A stretch of 56,674 nucleotides of DNA. Source: Olsenella_K sp036454645 (GTDB lineage Bacteria; Actinomycetota; Coriobacteriia; Coriobacteriales; Atopobiaceae). The position numbers and the translations under genes are program-made. The notes below the pieces were generated by a model. The model was not told where the DNA came from, did not search any database, and saw only the letters and a program-made list of their open reading frames with translations. Of the stretch, positions 43,628 to 52,858 are shown in pieces; position 1 is the first letter of the stretch, and each line of letters starts with the position of its first letter. The stretch lies in contig JAZHSQ010000010.1 in NCBI GenBank assembly GCA_036454645.1, forward strand, positions 1 to 56,674. Direction: 5' to 3'.

Positions 43628-43997
43628 GTTGCCTCCTTCGCAGCCTTTCCCGTGCACGCTGAGACAGTGTACCCGCTCGGCGCCCCGCCAGCGCGCCAGG
43701 GCGGTCGGGGGCGCCGGCGTCGCCCGTGGCGGCCGGCGTCGCCCGTGGCGGCCCTCCCTCCACATATCCTACAGATCCGGCCCTGCCCGGAAGATCAACG
43801 ATGCAACCCCTGCCCCTGGTGGCACGCGCGCGTGGGCGAGGTGGTCCCCGCCGGCCGGGCAGGGGCGCAAGGTGCGTGCGAGGTTCGTGCAGGTCGGTGC
43901 GGGCCCTTTCCCGGAACCTGGCGTGCGCCCCCTCCCGGCGGGGCCAGAATCTCCTCACCGTCACGCGGGGCCTCGCCCCTCGACGCTTGGAGGGGTC
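43628..43997. other. Divergent intergenic region between ydcF and the Tad operon
   Basis: 370 bp with no credible gene. It contains two identical 19-bp tandem units at 43713-43731 and 43732-43750 (GCCGGCGTCGCCCGTGGCG). No convincing promoter hexamers for the pilus operon were found, and the region is GC-rich throughout except near 43760-43810. Confidence 0.6.
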
Positions 43998-44738
43998 ATG
44001 TCGCTGCGCTTCAGGATCGTCTTCTCTTCGGCGTGCGCCCTGCTCGTCGTGCTCGCCTTCCTCGCCTACGCGGACCACGTGAGGGGGGACGCCGAGCGCG
44101 TCCGCCAGGAGGCCCTGCAGCGCTACGGCGGCGAGGTCGTGAGCCTCGTCGTGGCGCGCGACTCCCTCGAGGCCGGCGACGTCGTGACCAAGACGAACGC
44201 CGCCACTCGCGACTGGCTCGTCGACCTCGTCCCCGAGGGGGCGATCGTGTCGATGGACGAGGTGGTCGGGCGCGAGCTCACCGTGCCCGCCGCCGCCGGC
44301 ATGCCGCTTACGAGCCTCAACTTCCGGGAGGAGGGCGACGCGATCGAGGTCCCCTCGGGGCACGTCGCCGTCTCGGTCCCCGTCACGGACAAGCTCGGGC
44401 TCTCGTCGAGCGTGCGCATGGGGTCCCACGTGTCCGTCTTCCGCGCGGAGGAGGGGGCCATGGAGCTCGTCTCCCCGGACGCCGTGGTGCTCTCCGCCGC
44501 GGGATCCGGCGCGGGGTCGCTCTCGCACGGCTCCATCAGCCTCTCGGTCGCGCCCGACGAGGTCGCGCCGGTCCTCTCGGCCGCCACCGCGGGGACCCTG
44601 AGGGTCGTCGTCCCCGCCGACGACGTCGTGGGGCTGGGCGAGGGCAGCGTCGCCGCGCCGAGCGAGGTCGCCGCCGGGGACCCCGGCGCGGCTGCGGGCG
44701 AGGTGCCGGCGACGGGCGAGGTGCCGGCGACGGAGTAG
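43998..44738 (+). CDS. cpaB: Tad pilus assembly protein CpaB/RcpC (SAF domain)
   Basis: 246 residues with one N-terminal membrane helix (IVFSSACALLVVLAFLAY). A SAF domain follows (VVARDSLEAGDVVTKTNA, VVGRELTVPAAAGMPLT), then a beta-rich C-terminal part and a low-complexity Glu/Ala tail. In Gram-negative Tad systems CpaB/RcpC is periplasmic; in monoderms it probably sits on the outer face of the membrane, perhaps contacting peptidoglycan. ATG 43998 follows GGAGGGG. It is the first gene of the pilus operon and lies 55 bp before the CpaE-like gene. Confidence 0.85.
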   Translation: MSLRFRIVFSSACALLVVLAFLAYADHVRGDAERVRQEALQRYGGEVVSLVVARDSLEAGDVVTKTNAATRDWLVDLVPEGAIVSMDEVVGRELTVPAAAGMPLTSLNFREEGDAIEVPSGHVAVSVPVTDKLGLSSSVRMGSHVSVFRAEEGAMELVSPDAVVLSAAGSGAGSLSHGSISLSVAPDEVAPVLSAATAGTLRVVVPADDVVGLGEGSVAAPSEVAAGDPGAAAGEVPATGEVPATE

Positions 44739-44793
44739 GGCCCGTCTTGGAAGGGCGGTCTGGTCGTGGCTCCCCCGCGCCGGGGGAGCGGAG

Positions 44794-46350
44794 ATGGGGG
44801 CGGTCATGAGGAACCTGTGGCTTGGGTACGCGCCGGAGGGGGCCAGGGAGGAGCTGGAGGCGGCGTGCCGGCAGCTGTGCCCCACCGCCGAGCTCGACTT
44901 CGTCCGCTCCGCCGAGGAGCTGCGCGCGCGGTCCAGGAGGGAGGCCCCGCAGGGTGTCGTAGTGGGCCCCGACGTGCCGGGCGTCTCGGACATCAACGTC
45001 GCCGCCGCCGTCGCGAGGGACGCCTCGGCGCGGGCGGTCTACCTCGTGACGAGGTCGCCCACCGGCTCGCTGCTGTCCCGCGCGAACATCGCCGGGATAG
45101 ACGAGGTCGTCGAGCTCTCGCGGCTCTCCGCGGGGACCCGCGCCCCGCTGTCGGACCCAAGCGCTCGGGAGGCCGCCGGGTCGGGAGGGGCGCGGGTGCC
45201 CGGAGGGAGCCGGGAGGGGAGCCCCCTGCCGGGCCCGGAGCTCGACGAGCCCGAGCTCGAGGCGGACCTCGTCCCCACCACGCTCGTGTCCGAGCCCCCG
45301 TCTCGAGCGCTCGGCCTGCCCCGCGTGTCGGGGCTGCCGGGGGAGGCGCGGGCGCGGGCGGCGGGGCTGCCCGGCGCGGACGGTGCCCCGGCGGGCCGCC
45401 GTCCTGACGGCGGCCCCGTGAGGCGCGCCGGCTCGAGGGGCTTCTCGGCCCCCGCCGCCAGGCCTCCAGAGCCCGAGGGGGAGCGCGTCCGCCAGGCGCC
45501 GGCACGGGTCGCCGTCGCGCCCGCACCGCGCGCCCCCATCCTGACGTTCGTCTCTGGGCGCGGCGGCGTGGGGAAGACGACCCTGGTCGCGACCAGCGCC
45601 TGCGTCGCGGCGTCCTGGGGCCTCAGGGTCGCGCTGTGCGACATGGACCTCGCGTTCGGGAGCCTCTACTCCTGCTTCGGGATGCCGGGCCCCGCGGACC
45701 TCACGCCGGCGGGCGAGATGCTGGAGATGGAGGAGGACCTGGTGGAGAGGCTCGGCGCGGAGGCGACGGAGGGCGTCCGCCTCTGGGGAGGGTGCGAGCG
45801 CCCGGAGATGGCAGAGACCGTGATGCCCCACGTCGCGGGGATCCTCGACGTCCTCGCCCACACCAGCGACCTGGTGCTCGTGGACACCAGCGCCACCTTC
45901 ACCGACGCCGTGGCACAGGCGGCGCAGTGCGCGGACCGGCTCCTGATCACGGTCGACGAGGGGCCCGGCTCGGCAGTCGCCCAGGCGAGGCTCGCCTCGC
46001 TCGCGGTGCGCCTGGGGGTGGCGAGGACCAGGATCGTCCGCGTCGCCAACCGATCGGACCCGCGGCGGCGGGACGTGCCGGTCATCGACAGGGGGGAGGT
46101 CGGCCTCGAGACGGCGCGCTCCTTCCGCGTCGTCGACGGGGGAGAGGAGGTCGGTGAGTTCATGGGCGCGGGGGAGGCGAGGCGGCTCTCCGAGGGGCGC
46201 AGCGAGTACGTGTCGTGCGTTTCAGACTGCGTCGCCCAGCTCCTCGGCGAGCTGGGGCGCCTTCCGGAGGGCGCCTCGACCAAGGCCCCGCGGACGGCCG
46301 GGGGGAAGAGGCGTCGGTGGGTCTTCGGCAGGAGGAGGGAGGCGGTCTAG
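44794..46350 (+). CDS. cpaE: Tad pilus CpaE/TadZ-like MinD-family ATPase
   Basis: 518 residues. An N-terminal receiver-like domain (about 1-110) is followed by a ~130-residue Pro/Arg-rich linker. A MinD/ParA-type ATPase completes it, with deviant Walker A SGRGGVGKTTL (about 250-262), LCDMDLAFGSLYS and LVLVDTSATFTDAV. CpaE/TadZ places the pilus machine in the cell. ATG 44794 is preceded by GGGGGAG at short spacing; ATG 44806 is possible. It ends at the base before cpaF. The long disordered linker is unusual but in frame. Confidence 0.88.
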   Translation: MGAVMRNLWLGYAPEGAREELEAACRQLCPTAELDFVRSAEELRARSRREAPQGVVVGPDVPGVSDINVAAAVARDASARAVYLVTRSPTGSLLSRANIAGIDEVVELSRLSAGTRAPLSDPSAREAAGSGGARVPGGSREGSPLPGPELDEPELEADLVPTTLVSEPPSRALGLPRVSGLPGEARARAAGLPGADGAPAGRRPDGGPVRRAGSRGFSAPAARPPEPEGERVRQAPARVAVAPAPRAPILTFVSGRGGVGKTTLVATSACVAASWGLRVALCDMDLAFGSLYSCFGMPGPADLTPAGEMLEMEEDLVERLGAEATEGVRLWGGCERPEMAETVMPHVAGILDVLAHTSDLVLVDTSATFTDAVAQAAQCADRLLITVDEGPGSAVAQARLASLAVRLGVARTRIVRVANRSDPRRRDVPVIDRGEVGLETARSFRVVDGGEEVGEFMGAGEARRLSEGRSEYVSCVSDCVAQLLGELGRLPEGASTKAPRTAGGKRRRWVFGRRREAV

Positions 46351-47673
46351 GTGTCGGTGCTGGAGCGCGTGAGGGAGCAGGAGCGCCTGGGGGAGGGCCT
46401 GTCCGGGGCCTCGGGGGAGGCCGGCGAGCTGCGCGGCCGCCTCAAGGGGGACCTTGTCGGCCGCCTGGGGCTCTCGGCCATATCGACGATAGTCTCCGGG
46501 GGAGACCCCGCGAGGGCGCGCGCGGAGCTCGAGGTCGCCTGCCAGGCGATTCTCAACACGAGGGGGTACGAGGGCCTGGGCGAGGAGGGGCGCGCGGAGG
46601 TCACGAGGCAGGTCATCGACGAGGTGGTGGGCCTCGGTCCCCTCCAGCCGCTCCTCGACGACGAGACCGTCACCGAGGTGATGGTCAACGGCTGCGAGCA
46701 CCTCTTCTACGAGCGCGCGGGCGAGGTCCACGCGGCGGAGCGCGTCTTCGAGTCCCCCGACCAGATCCTCATGGTGATCGACCGCATCCTCGCCCCGCTC
46801 GGGAGGCGCCTCGACAGGAGCTCGCCCATCGTGAACGCGCGCCTCGCCAACGGCGACAGGGTGAACGCCGTGGCGCAGCCGATAGCGATCGACGGCCCCG
46901 CCGTGACCATCCGGAAGTTCTCCAACAGGATCAGCACGCTCGACCAGCTCGTTGAGAGGGGGTCGCTCCCCGCCTGGTACGCGCAGCTCCTCAGGTGGGC
47001 CGTCCTCCTCAGGAAAGACATCGCCGTGGCCGGGGGCACGGGGTCCGGCAAGACCACGCTGCTCAACGCCCTCTCCTGCGAGATAGGCACCTCGGAGCGG
47101 ATCGTGACCATAGAGGACTCGGCCGAGCTCCGCTTCGACACCCACCCGGACGTGGTGCGCCTCGAGGCGCGCGACGCCTCCATCGAGGGGTCGGGCGAGG
47201 TGACCATTCGCGACCTCGTGAAGAACGCCCTGCGCATGAGGCCCGACCGGATCGTGGTGGGGGAGTGCAGGGGCGGCGAGGCGATCGACGTCCTCCAGGC
47301 CATGTCGACGGGGCACGACGGGTCCCTCACGACGCTGCACGCCGGCACCGCCGAGGAGGCGGTCCTGAGGATCGTCCTGATGAGCCGCTTCGGCATGGAC
47401 CTCCCCACCGACATCATCGAGGAGCAGGTCGCGAGCGCGCTGGACCTCATCGTGATGTCGTGCCGCATGGCCGACGGCGCGCGCTTCATCACCTCGATGT
47501 CTGCGGTGTCGAGGTCGGAGTCGGGAGGGGTGAGGCTGGACGAGTGCGTGTCGTTCGACCGCGCCCGGCGCACGTGGCACCTGGCGTCGGAGCCGCCCTA
47601 CGTGGCGCGCGCGGTCGCGGACGGGACGCTCGACGGAGGGGAGGTGGAGGCATGGAGGCGCTCTACGTCGTGA
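46351..47673 (+). CDS. cpaF: Tad pilus assembly ATPase CpaF/TadA
   Basis: The 440-residue hexameric secretion ATPase that powers pilus extension and, in Tad systems, retraction. It has an N-terminal helical region, VTEVMVNGCEHLFYERAG, Walker A GGTGSGKTTLLNAL, and RIVTIEDSAELRF (Asp box). Walker B is RPDRIVVGECRGGEAIDVLQAM, followed by the His box DGSLTTLHAG. GTG 46351 directly follows the cpaE stop, with GGAGGAGGGAGG upstream. The 3' end overlaps tadB by 22 bp. Confidence 0.96.
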   Translation: MSVLERVREQERLGEGLSGASGEAGELRGRLKGDLVGRLGLSAISTIVSGGDPARARAELEVACQAILNTRGYEGLGEEGRAEVTRQVIDEVVGLGPLQPLLDDETVTEVMVNGCEHLFYERAGEVHAAERVFESPDQILMVIDRILAPLGRRLDRSSPIVNARLANGDRVNAVAQPIAIDGPAVTIRKFSNRISTLDQLVERGSLPAWYAQLLRWAVLLRKDIAVAGGTGSGKTTLLNALSCEIGTSERIVTIEDSAELRFDTHPDVVRLEARDASIEGSGEVTIRDLVKNALRMRPDRIVVGECRGGEAIDVLQAMSTGHDGSLTTLHAGTAEEAVLRIVLMSRFGMDLPTDIIEEQVASALDLIVMSCRMADGARFITSMSAVSRSESGGVRLDECVSFDRARRTWHLASEPPYVARAVADGTLDGGEVEAWRRSTS

Positions 47674-48584
47674 CCTGCGGGGCCCTGGCGTGGGGAGGGG
47701 CCTTCGCGCTCCTCGGGCACGAGACGAGGCACGTCGAGGGAGCGGGCCGCAGGCTCGCCGAGTCCCTCTGGAGGGGGGCGGTGGTGCCGCTCTCCGAGGG
47801 CGCGCTCGCACGCCGGCTGCTGGACGTGGCGGCTTGGAGGTCCTCCTGCGCGGTCCTCGTGCGCAGGGGCGGGGAGAGGGGCGTCGTCGCGGACGAGGCG
47901 GAGGCCTCCGCCTGCGCCCTCGTCGCCTGCCTCGCCGCCCTCGCCGTCGGCCTCGCGGCCTCGCGCTCCCCCGTTGGCGGCGCGAGCCTGGCTGCCGCCT
48001 CGCTGGCGGGCTTCCTCTCCCTGGGCGGCGTCGACGAGCGCTGGAGGCGCAGGGCGCTCGCCGAGGAGATGCCGGGGGTCTTCCGCACCCTCGCGGTCGC
48101 CCTCGGCTCGGGCCAGACGCTCTCCCAGGCCATCGAGTACGTGGGGTCGCACGGCCACGGGCCCGCGGCGGAGGGGTTCGCGCGGACGTCCCTCAGGATG
48201 CGCTGCGGGATGTCGGCGGAGGAGGCCCTCGCGCTCATGGCGGAAGAGCTCGAGGCCCCGGGCGTGGGGCTGCTGGTCTGCGCGCTGACCATCTCCCAGA
48301 GGACGGGAAGCCCCCTGCGCGGGCTCTTCCAGCGCTCCGCCCAGCTCGTCGAGAGGCAGCGGGAGTTCGAGAGGGCGCTTGCGGTGAAGACCGCCCAGGT
48401 GCGCCTCTCCGTCAGGGTGGTGTGCCTCCTCCCGCTGCTCATGGTGGGCCTGCTCTCGCTCATCTCCGTGGACTTCCAGCGCGGGCTCGCCACGACGGCC
48501 GGGACGCTCTGCGTGGCCGTGGCCCTCGCCCTCGACGCGGTGGCCCTGCTCATCATCAGGCGGCTCATGAGGGGGGTGCTGTGA
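47652..48584 (+). CDS. tadB: Tad pilus inner-membrane platform protein TadB
   Basis: 310 residues with hydrophobic segments at the N-terminus, near 80-110 and at the C-terminus. A T2SS/F domain (MPGVFRTLAVALGSGQTLSQAI to KTAQVRLSVRVVCLLPLLM) makes it one of the two platform proteins on which CpaF acts. ATG 47652 lies inside the end of cpaF, after GGAGGGGAGGTGGAGG. Its stop shares a base with the tadC start, a sign of translational coupling. Confidence 0.9.
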   Translation: MEALYVVTCGALAWGGAFALLGHETRHVEGAGRRLAESLWRGAVVPLSEGALARRLLDVAAWRSSCAVLVRRGGERGVVADEAEASACALVACLAALAVGLAASRSPVGGASLAAASLAGFLSLGGVDERWRRRALAEEMPGVFRTLAVALGSGQTLSQAIEYVGSHGHGPAAEGFARTSLRMRCGMSAEEALALMAEELEAPGVGLLVCALTISQRTGSPLRGLFQRSAQLVERQREFERALAVKTAQVRLSVRVVCLLPLLMVGLLSLISVDFQRGLATTAGTLCVAVALALDAVALLIIRRLMRGVL

Positions 48585-49237
48585 TGGACGCGCTCTCGAT
48601 CGCGCTCGCCGGCACCGCGGGGGCGGCCGCCTTCGCGGACGCGTTCGTGCTCCAGGGCGGGTCGCGGGCGCGCGCCCCGGACGCCGCGCCCGCCGCCCCT
48701 CCGCAGGCGGCCCGGCTCCTCGGGCGGCTCGCGGACGCCCTGCCCGCGATGGGCCGGGCGAGGGCGAGGGAGGAGGCCCGCGTCAGGCGCCTCAGGGTGA
48801 TGCGGCAGATGCCCGGCCTCCTCGACATCCTGACGCTGGGGCTCTCGGCGGGCCTGTCGTTCGACGCCTCGCTCGAGCTCTACTGCTCGAGGTTCGACAC
48901 GGAGCTCGCCGGCGTGTTCCGCGAGGCGCTCCTCACCTGGCGGATCGGGGTCATGAGCAGGGAGGAGACGCTCGAGGGGGTGGCGGGGAGGCTCGACGTC
49001 GCCGCGGTCAGGAGGTTCGCGTCGGCGGTCTCGGAGGCGCTCGCCTTCGGGAGCCCCCTCGCCCGGGTCCTCGAGCAGCAGGCGGACGTGCTGAGGGACG
49101 AGCAGAGGTCGGAGGTGGAGGAGGAGATCGAGAAGGTCCCGGTGAAGATGCTCATCCCGCTGGGGACGCTCATCGTCCCCGCGATGCTCCTGTCCATCCT
49201 CGGCCCGTTGGTCGCGCCCGCGCTCGGCAAGGCGTAG
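48584..49237 (+). CDS. tadC: Tad pilus inner-membrane platform protein TadC
   Basis: 217 residues. An N-terminal hydrophobic segment, a short basic region and a T2SS/F domain (MPGLLDILTLGLSAGLSFDASL, VRRFASAVSEALAFGSPLARVL, KVPVKMLIPLGTLIVPAML). It pairs with TadB as the second platform protein. ATG 48584 overlaps the tadB stop by one base (TGATG). Shorter than many TadC proteins, but the conserved core is complete. The major pilin gene follows after 66 bp. Confidence 0.88.
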   Translation: MDALSIALAGTAGAAAFADAFVLQGGSRARAPDAAPAAPPQAARLLGRLADALPAMGRARAREEARVRRLRVMRQMPGLLDILTLGLSAGLSFDASLELYCSRFDTELAGVFREALLTWRIGVMSREETLEGVAGRLDVAAVRRFASAVSEALAFGSPLARVLEQQADVLRDEQRSEVEEEIEKVPVKMLIPLGTLIVPAMLLSILGPLVAPALGKA

Positions 49238-49303
49238 GCGGCGCGGGCGCCACGGTGCCCGGGGGCGCCCTGCAACTGTCGGCTCTACGAACGGAGGTCG
49301 GAG

Positions 49304-49498
49304 ATGGTGGTCGAGAGGTTCGTGTCTGGTCTTGAGCGCGTCAGGCGGGTGATGGGGGACGAGGGCGGCCAGGGGACGACCGAGTACGCGATCCTCGTCG
49401 GCGTGCTCGTGGTCATCGCGATCATGGCGATCATCGCCTTCAGGGACAGGGTCTCGTCCCTGTGGCAGGCGATCGCCGACGGGATCAACTCGCTGTGA
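49304..49498 (+). CDS. flp: Flp-type major pilin
   Basis: A 64-residue prepilin. After a 22-residue basic leader comes the prepilin-peptidase site G22/Q23 (GGQGTTEYAILVG), with the conserved Glu at +5 and a hydrophobic stretch (ILVGVLVVIAIMAIIAF). It is the expected structural subunit of the pilus. ATG 49304 has GGAGG nearby. No prepilin peptidase gene (tadV/cpaA) lies in this window. Confidence 0.93.
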   Translation: MVVERFVSGLERVRRVMGDEGGQGTTEYAILVGVLVVIAIMAIIAFRDRVSSLWQAIADGINSL

Positions 49499-49508
49499 GG
49501 CGCCTCCC

Positions 49509-50051
49509 ATGAGGGCGGGGACCGGGAGCGGAGGGAGGTGGAGGGGCTCGGCCGCGGCGCGGGCGGCGGTCGCCTGCGCGGCCGTCCTCCTCGCCCTGGT
49601 GGTGGTCCTGTGCGCGTCGCGCGACCGGGACGCCGCGCCCGTCGGGGGAGGCCCCTCGGCAGGCGCGGAGGGCGCCGCGGCCGCCGACGCCCCGTCAGGG
49701 GGTCCCGGGGAGGGCGCCGGGGCGGGGGCGTGGGGGACGTCCGGGCCGCGTGCGGACGACGCGGGCGAGGGGGACGACGGGCTTGCGAGCGTGTCCGAGC
49801 GCAGCTCCGACCTCGACCTCGCGGAGGAGTCCTCCAGGATCGTGCGCGCGTACCGCGACCGGGGGGACTGCCTGCTCAGGCGGGCGGGCTACCTCGACCT
49901 CCTCGGCAACGTCTGGTCATGCACCGTCGAGGGGCCGGGCTGGGTGGACGTGGTGTGGGTGAGCGCGTCCCAGGAGGGCGGGGGCTCGCGCGTCAGGGTC
50001 GTGAGGCTGGGGCTCGAGGAGTGGGAGGCGGCCTATGGGGGCGTGGAGTGA
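49509..50051 (+). CDS. Hypothetical membrane-anchored protein in the Tad operon
   Basis: 180 residues, not recognised. One N-terminal hydrophobic helix (AAVACAAVLLALVVVLCAS, residues ~18-37) is followed by a ~60-residue Gly/Ala-rich linker. A short folded-looking C-terminal domain (SRIVRAYRDRGDCLLRRAGYLDLLGNVWSC, VDVVWVSASQEGG) contains two cysteines that could pair. It starts 10 bp after the pilin stop. The position suggests an outward-facing pilus accessory or assembly factor. No clear family assignment. Confidence 0.65.
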   Translation: MRAGTGSGGRWRGSAAARAAVACAAVLLALVVVLCASRDRDAAPVGGGPSAGAEGAAAADAPSGGPGEGAGAGAWGTSGPRADDAGEGDDGLASVSERSSDLDLAEESSRIVRAYRDRGDCLLRRAGYLDLLGNVWSCTVEGPGWVDVVWVSASQEGGGSRVRVVRLGLEEWEAAYGGVE

Positions 50052-50126
50052 GGGACGGCCGGCGCGCATGCCGCGCGCGGGCCGCGGGGCACGTGTCGGG
50101 GAGCCGGGTCGGAGGGGGTGGTCGGC

Positions 50127-50333
50127 GTGTCTTGCGCGCATGGCGAAGGTGGGCAGTCGACCGTCGAGTACCTCGTCGTGCTCGTCGCGTTCGTCTCGAC
50201 GCTCGCCGCGCTGGGGGCGGTGTGGCACGCGGCGCGCGACGGGGCGATCGCCGAGGCGGCCGTCCGCGCCGCCTCGCACGGGCTCGCAGGGGGCGTCACG
50301 GTCGGGTTCATGCAGGACTTCGTCGCGTACTGA
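50127..50333 (+). CDS. Second Flp-like prepilin
   Basis: 68 residues. A very short leader ends at G9/Q10 in GEGGQSTVEYLVVLVAFVS with Glu at +5. A hydrophobic helix and an amphipathic tail (ARDGAIAEAAVRAAS) follow. It resembles a minor pilin. GTG 50127 has GGAGGGG at 9-nt spacing; GTG 50118 is too close. Its stop TGA (50331-50333) overlaps the probable start of the tadE-like frame. Confidence 0.8.
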   Translation: MSCAHGEGGQSTVEYLVVLVAFVSTLAALGAVWHAARDGAIAEAAVRAASHGLAGGVTVGFMQDFVAY

Positions 50334-50805
50334 GGCGGGCGCGCCCCCCGCCTCCTCCGGGCAGTCGACGGTCGAGGCGGCGGCGCTCCTCCCGACCCTC
50401 CTCTTCCTGCTGGGCCTCCTCGTGCAGCCCGCGTGCCTGCTCTACACGAAGGCGGTGATGGCTCAGGCGGCCGCCGAGCTCACGAGGGTGAGGGCGACGG
50501 GCGGGTCGGACGAGGTGTGCCGGCAGTACGCGCTGAGGAGGCTCGAGGCGGTCCCCGAGGTGCCCCTCTTCCACGTCGGCGGACGGGAGGACTGGCAGGT
50601 CGAGGTCGCCGCGACGGACGGCGGGGCGACGGTGGAGGCGAGGATTTCGGGGCACGCGCGGCCCCTGCCGCTGACGGGCGCGTTCGTGCGCGCCCTCGGC
50701 GAGGGGGACCCCGAGGGTGTGGTCCTGAGGGCCGAGACGAGGGCGCGGGTCCGGCCGGATTGGGTGGTGGGCGACTATGGCAGCTGGACGTCGATGTGGG
50801 GGTAG
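50330..50805 (+). CDS. tadE: TadE-like pseudopilin with unresolved start/frameshift
   Basis: The conserved part, SGQSTVEAAALLPTLLFLLGLL with Glu at +5 then VRATGGSDEVCRQYALRRLEAV to the stop at 50803-50805, is a typical TadE-like pseudopilin. Its frame has no ATG, GTG or TTG near the N-terminus; the nearest lie 190 bp upstream inside the pilin gene. CTG 50330 overlapping the pilin stop would read MRRARP and join this frame only if the six-C run at 50344-50349 had one more C. So the gene is frameshifted by a missing C, uses -1 slippage at the run, or starts unconventionally. Other genes here overlap their neighbours in just this way (GTGAGG at 53325). Confidence 0.65.
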
Positions 50806-50848
50806 GCGCGCTCGTCCGTGGGCGAGGCGCCCGGAGGAGGCGTGGGGC

Positions 50849-52858
50849 ATGGGGCTGTTCGTCGCGGACGACGGCGGCTACACGACGGTGGCCGTCGCCG
50901 TCGCCCTCCTCGTGAGCCTCTCCCTCGTGTTCTGCATGGCGACCGCCGAGTGGGTGGGGTCGCGCTCGGCCGACGTGCAGCAGGTGGCCGACGCCACCGC
51001 TCTCGCGGGGGAGAACTCGGTCGCCGCCTTCTGCACGATCGCGCAGGTCCTGGACGCCTGCGTGCTCAGCCTGGGGCTGGTGGGCGTCGTCGTGTGCGCC
51101 GTGGGGCTCATCGTGGCCGCCGTCCCGGGAGCGCAGGGGGCGTCGGCGAGCGTGATGGAGTTCGGCCACGACGTCATGGACGCGCGCAGGAGGTTCGCCA
51201 GGAGCGCCGCCTCCGGCCTCGAGAGGCTCGAGGCGACCCTTCCCTACCTTGTCGTGGTCAACTCCGCCTCCGTCGTCGGCGCCAACAGCGGCCACGGCGG
51301 ACCCGGGCTCGTGGGCTGCGCGATCCCGTTCCCGCAGGAGTCCATGACGGACTTCTCCGCCCTGGACGACGAGGTCTCGAGCGACGAGATGGAGGAGGAC
51401 GCGGAGCGCCTGAGGGACGCCTCGAGGAGGCGCGACGAGGCGAAGGCGCGCGCGGACGCGGCCCGGGAGAGGGGCTGGCGCGCGGACTGCGTGGACGACC
51501 CGTCGTGCCTCCACGGGCGGGCGTCCTCGCTCGCTGGCCTCTCCGCCGTGCAGAACCCCTGCTACGCGGCGCCGGAGCTCTGGAACTTCGGCGTGCCGAT
51601 CTCGAGGTCGCGCTCCTACTACGCCGCCCGCCTCTCGCTCGAGGAGCCCGAGGGCGCTGGCGTGGAGGAGATGACCGACTCCGCCGCGCGCCAGAGGTTC
51701 TACTCCTTCGCCCTGCGCCAGATGTGGTCCGCCTCCTTCAGCGAGACGCCGGAGGGCGAGGTGAGTCTGTCGCTGCCGGAGCTCCCGAGGAACTCGGCGG
51801 AGATGCGCTCGACGAGCCTGTACGGGGAGCCGAGCTGGCCGTGCACGGCCCAGGCGTCGGGGGTGACCCTGCACTCGAGCCTCGCCTGCCCGGGGGCGGA
51901 CGGGCCGCTCGTGGGCTTCGGCTCGCTCGCGTCGCTCGAGTCCGGCGCGCTCCTCGAGTGCCCCGTCTGCCGCATGGGCGTGGGGGACCTCGGGAGGGTG
52001 GCCGCCATCTCCTCCCGTGCGACGAACGGCTACGAGTACTACTGGGCGATCGTGGTGGAGGCCTCCCGGGAGTACCAGGCCGCCCGGAACGAGCAGGTCG
52101 CCGCGGAGAGGGAGATGAGGGAGATAGGCGCAGAGGGCTCGAAGGCCTTCCAGCAGGCCCTGGACCAGCTCTCCGTCCCGAGGCCGAGGCTCTGCCCGCC
52201 CGGCGCGTGGGGCGCGGTCTCGGTGGTCTACCGCAGGGGGGGCGAGGGCTCGCCCCAGGCGCTCTCGGGTGCCTTCGCGAGGGGCGTCGAGCTGCCTGCC
52301 GGCGCGGCGATGTCGGCGGCGTGCCTCGCCCCGGAGGAGTCCACCGACGGGAGCAACCTCCTCTCGCACGTGTTCGACGGCCTGCGGGGGAGGGGGTTCG
52401 CGCTCGGCGGCCTCGTCTCGGACGTCACGGGGCTCTGGGGGAGGCTGCTGGTCTCCTACGGCTCCTCGTACGAGAGCGCCGCGGGCGCGATCAACGGCTT
52501 CCTCGACGACGTCGACGGGGTCTTCGGGGGGACCGTCGGGGCGTGGATCAAGGGCAGGATCGAGGGCGTGGTCTCGAGGGCGGCGCTCGAGCCCGCGGAC
52601 ATGCGCCTCAGGAAGCCCGTCCTCGTGGGGACCCAGGAGGTCTTCGACCGCGCGGGCGTCGACGGGGCGGCGAAGGCCCGCGAGTTGGTCAACGCCCTGC
52701 CCGCCGCGGGCACGGGCGAGGACGTCGCCCGCGCGCTCGGGCTCTGGCTGGTCGACGAGGTGGGGTCCCGCGCGTTCGAGGTCGCGGAGCTCCCCGTGCC
52801 GGGGACCGAGCTCTCGATCCCCCTGACCATCGACCTTGCGCGGCTGGGGGGCTCGTGA
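50849..52858 (+). CDS. TadG-like pilus-associated protein with long extracellular region
   Basis: 669 residues. The N-terminal GGYTTVAVAVALLVSLSLVF is a prepilin-like helix without the usual Glu at +5. SADVQQVADATALAGENSVAAF follows, characteristic of TadG/TadE-G proteins. A second hydrophobic stretch (about 75-110) precedes ~550 residues of mostly hydrophilic sequence. That region has several Cys pairs (for example CVDDPSCLH, ECPVCRMG) and a charged coiled-coil-like section (about 185-235). ATG 50849 lies 8 nt after GGAGGAGG. Its stop overlaps the next start. Possibly a surface or adhesive pilus component; the large part matches nothing I know. Confidence 0.7.
   Translation: MGLFVADDGGYTTVAVAVALLVSLSLVFCMATAEWVGSRSADVQQVADATALAGENSVAAFCTIAQVLDACVLSLGLVGVVVCAVGLIVAAVPGAQGASASVMEFGHDVMDARRRFARSAASGLERLEATLPYLVVVNSASVVGANSGHGGPGLVGCAIPFPQESMTDFSALDDEVSSDEMEEDAERLRDASRRRDEAKARADAARERGWRADCVDDPSCLHGRASSLAGLSAVQNPCYAAPELWNFGVPISRSRSYYAARLSLEEPEGAGVEEMTDSAARQRFYSFALRQMWSASFSETPEGEVSLSLPELPRNSAEMRSTSLYGEPSWPCTAQASGVTLHSSLACPGADGPLVGFGSLASLESGALLECPVCRMGVGDLGRVAAISSRATNGYEYYWAIVVEASREYQAARNEQVAAEREMREIGAEGSKAFQQALDQLSVPRPRLCPPGAWGAVSVVYRRGGEGSPQALSGAFARGVELPAGAAMSAACLAPEESTDGSNLLSHVFDGLRGRGFALGGLVSDVTGLWGRLLVSYGSSYESAAGAINGFLDDVDGVFGGTVGAWIKGRIEGVVSRAALEPADMRLRKPVLVGTQEVFDRAGVDGAAKARELVNALPAAGTGEDVARALGLWLVDEVGSRAFEVAELPVPGTELSIPLTIDLARLGGS

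Noticed and set aside
43713..43750. Two 19-bp tandem units upstream of the Tad operon as an operator
   Set aside because: Only two copies, very GC-rich, no symmetry and no regulator nearby; noted as a minor repeat only.
50140..50330. tadE starting at ATG 50140 or GTG 50149
   Set aside because: That would add over 60 Ser/Arg-rich residues read out of frame through the pilin gene before the prepilin signature.
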